Assembly (NCBI GenBank): GCA_013397435.1
Contig: VZRG01002348.1
Span: forward strand, 23,956 to 87,955
Length of the DNA: 64,000 nucleotides
Reading direction: 5' to 3'
Source of the DNA: Erythrocercus mccallii
Taxonomy: Eukaryota > Chordata > Aves > Passeriformes > Dicruridae
Shown here one piece after another: positions 61,501-64,000 of the stretch; position 1 is the stretch's first letter; every line of letters starts with the position of its first letter. The position numbers and the translations under genes were made by a program. The notes under the pieces are model-generated. The model saw only the letters and a list, made by a program, of their open reading frames with translations. It made no database searches and was not told the DNA's origin.

Positions 61501-63572
61501 GCTGCGAGATATTTTTGCCTTGGTTCTCACAGAGAAAAATACACTCATTTATTTCCCCGAAATACCATATTATGATGGATGCAACTGCCAAGTTATAGCT
61601 AATGGATGTTACATGATGGAAAACATCATTATTTAGGTGTGGGAAATTGTTCTTTAGGAATCTGGTGTCTGTAGCAAACCTGTACTCCTTGAACCTCAAT
61701 TCCACGATGCATTTCAGATGTGGATTTTAAGTGACTGTTTCTAATTAGTGTATCACAGAGCCCTGTCAAAATACCTTTTGGTGAACGGCAATAACGTGTG
61801 CACAGGATTTTAAATCACGTCTAGAGAGCAGCTGTGGAAGTCAATGCTTGGCTGAGCAGCAAGAGCACAAACATGGTGACCATCCCCAGCACTCGTGAGT
61901 GACGCTGCTCCTGTGGCACTCGTCCCTCCACGTCCTCTTACAGGGAAGGAGCCTGGGGACACGACAGCTGGCAGTGCAAATCAGGCTGGTATCATGACAT
62001 CTGCAAGATGCTTCTTCCAAGAGCCCTGCAGCTCCCGAGGGCCCTGCAGCTCCTGTCTCCCACAGCACGGGTACCCAAGGGCCACGCTGTGGGGGTGAGA
62101 TGCCTGGCACTGCTCAGAGATGTTCCCAGCTGCACAGGGAAATTGGAAGCTCCCCAGTGGCACATGGCACAGGAGGAAGGCGTTTTCTGCAATTTCCCAC
62201 AGGAAAATTAAAAGGAGCCATCAAGGAATGTGAGTGCAAGCATTCCAGCTGCTGCAGCAAGAATTAATCCCTGGTTTGGGATTTCCCCTTGCTGCCGGGG
62301 GTGATGGAGTCAGCCTGGTGTAACACCTGAGGAGAGCTGCTCTCTGCCCTGTGGGGCTCCAGAACCAGCCTGTGCTGAGCTTTCTTTGGTCATTTATTCA
62401 CAATCCAGCACTGACTCACTGTAATGTCCCATCACACTACCCAGCCCAAGGGTCACAGATCAGTGGGCCCAGCAGCCCCAGCCCAAACACACTCACTCAG
62501 TTTTGACACCATTTCCTTGCAGCAGAAGAGAAACCCCTCACTCCTCCTCGGCAAGGGCACACATATAAACATTTGCAGCTGGCTCCCATCAGCTTCACAG
62601 AGGAGAATGCTTCAGGTGTTTGATAAATGCTCCTTGCTTCCTATTAATGCTTCTGCTGTGTGTCAAAAGAGGCATTAAAGCTGCCTCTGCAGCCCTAGCA
62701 GGGGCACTCCTGATGGTTTCTGCTCTGCTGGAATAACACGCTTTGCTACTTCAGTGCTCATTTGTGCTCTCGGAGCTGCTCAGGCAACTCACACTGAATC
62801 CAGGCTGTTCAAGGGATGGGTTTCTGAGCACTCTTGTGGGTGCCAGCATCCAAAGCCTGGGTGCTTTGAGATGCTGCCAGATCATCCCTGTGCTCTAACA
62901 GGAGGGAAACTCCAGCTGCACTTAATGTGGGCTGAGCCTTTCTGGTCACTCAGGTTTGGCTGGCACCAGAGGAACCACCAGGCCTGGCTCTTACCAGCTC
63001 TGCTAGCATTAAAAAGGCACTGGCAACACTGTCTCTCATTAGCTGGTTGAGAAATTAATGCTAATCACCTTGCACCAAGCCCCCATCTCCAGCAGTTTTG
63101 TGACTGTCTTGTGTACAGTTCTCTCTGCTTCTCCAAATTGCCCCAAAAAGCCTGGTCCATGAGGAGCCTCAATGATCACAGCACAAAAGAATGAAGCAGC
63201 AATAACTTTGTTGGGTTGGTTTTTTTTATTCCAATCTTAGATCATTTCTAGCACCCACTGTACAGTTTTAAGCAGTTGGCAAAGTCCTGACTGTCTGAGG
63301 AAAATTCCCCATGCTGGATCCAACAGCTCGAGAGGGGAGGCTGCTGCTGCTGCTGCTCTGTGCCCTCAGCACATGCACAGCATAGAGCACATATATGGAG
63401 AGATATACTGATCACACACAGCACTCAGCAATGCAGCCAGCACCCGTGGCCTCATCCTGCTTCCCTTTCTGGCTGGACAGGGTGGAATTCCACTGGTAGC
63501 AAGGTGGCCCGTGGACCCCTTCACCTGCACAAACCTTGCCAGGGAAGCTGTCATGCTGGGAGCCAGCAGAAC
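58600..63572. other. Intergenic DNA upstream of RYBP, distal part
   Basis: This is more GC-rich than the middle part, with two plus-strand signals resembling splice acceptors (59150-59151 and 60594-60595) and a motif-dense stretch at 59640-59900. A non-coding transcript or an unrecognised gene could pass through, but no protein family can be named. The neighbouring gene expected upstream in mammals (SHQ1) is not recognisable here. Confidence 0.55.
63342..63358. repeat. (CTG)n microsatellite
   Basis: A short GCTGCTGCTGCTGCT run in intergenic DNA, with no exon context. Confidence 0.8.
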
Positions 63573-63670
63573 CACAGATTCACAGAAGGGTTTGGATTGG
63601 AAGGGACCTTAAAAATCCTCCAGTTCCAAGCCCGTGCCATGGGCAGGGACAGCCTCCAGCAGCCCTGCAG
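63573..63670 (-). mobile_element. CR1 LINE fragment, 3' end
   Basis: The antisense CR1 tail pattern GATTCACAGAAGGGTTTGG is followed by TTGGAAGGGACCTTAAAAAT and CCATGGGCAGGGACAGCCTCCAGCAG. It is about 95 bases, 5'-truncated, in the intergenic region upstream of RYBP. Confidence 0.88.
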
Positions 63671-63798
63671 TGAGAAGGCTCAGTCGGCTCACGAGCCATC
63701 ACGCAGCCCCTCGAGTTATCCTCATTAGAGCTGGTACCTGTTGCAGAGCCAGGCTGGAGGGAATTGCATTAGGCTGTTTATGGATGAGAGCAGAGCTG

Positions 63799-63845
63799 CA
63801 GGGAGAAGGAGGAGGAGGAGAAGGAGGGGGAGGAGGGGGAGAGCT
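63799..63845. repeat. GGA-rich low-complexity tract
   Basis: GGAGGAGGAG and GGGGGAGG units on the plus strand. It is GC-rich and could form a G-quadruplex. Confidence 0.8.
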
Positions 63846-64000
63846 GTGCCGCAGCCACCGCCGCTTGCCGAGCAGGGAAAGCCATCCCAAGGGGCAGCGG
63901 GGAGCCAGAGCCACCTCCCAGGGGTGCAGCACCCACATGGAGCCAGCCCCTGCCAACAGCCCTCGTGGAGGGGGTCCCTGCCCCAAAGGAATGGGGCCAG

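Noticed and set aside
1..64000. CRISPR arrays, operons, prophage, tRNA or rRNA genes
   Set aside because: No regularly spaced direct repeats, no cloverleaf or rRNA-like sequence noticed, and the gene structure is plainly vertebrate.

Overview
The window is vertebrate nuclear DNA, most likely from a bird. It has long introns, a CpG-rich promoter and 3'-end fragments of CR1 LINEs, with no operons or prokaryotic features. CR1 with tails of the ATTCTATG type is the typical avian retroposon. A 984-base run of N in the GC-richest part is what short-read bird assemblies often show. I cannot name the species.

Only one protein-coding gene can be supported: RYBP (RING1 and YY1 binding protein), on the minus strand, occupying about 3.9-45.9 kb. 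RYBP is a subunit of non-canonical Polycomb repressive complex 1 and reads and helps propagate H2AK119 ubiquitin. Four coding exons are visible: exon 2 at 44576-44701, exon 3 at 11864-12040, exon 4 at 11651-11749 and exon 5 at 7514-7766. All have AG/GT borders and all introns are in phase 2. The short first coding exon is not visible and almost certainly lies in the N gap at 44971-45954. If it has the usual length, the protein would be 228 residues, the same as I recall for human RYBP. A 3' UTR of about 3.6 kb runs down to an AATAAA signal at 3918-3923.

Layout: 1-3.89 kb is intergenic, 3' of RYBP. 3.9-7.5 kb is the 3' UTR. 7.5-12.04 kb holds exons 5, 4 and 3. 12.04-44.58 kb is the 32.5-kb intron 2, with CR1 fragments, small CpG-dense pockets and AT-rich stretches that look like conserved non-coding DNA. 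44.58-46.3 kb holds exon 2, a purine-rich G4-prone tract and the CpG island with the gap. 46.3-64 kb is upstream intergenic DNA with old retroposon remnants, a nested inverted repeat of TAATTA motifs, and two exon-like signals that cannot be tied to a gene.

I found no RNA gene, CRISPR array, virus-derived coding region or novel multi-gene system. The observations most worth following are regulatory: a CpG/ETS cluster in intron 4 upstream of a reading frame that runs open into exon 5, three miR-29 seed sites in the 3' UTR, the nested hairpins at 55.4 kb, and symmetrical exons that would allow a YAF2-like splice form.
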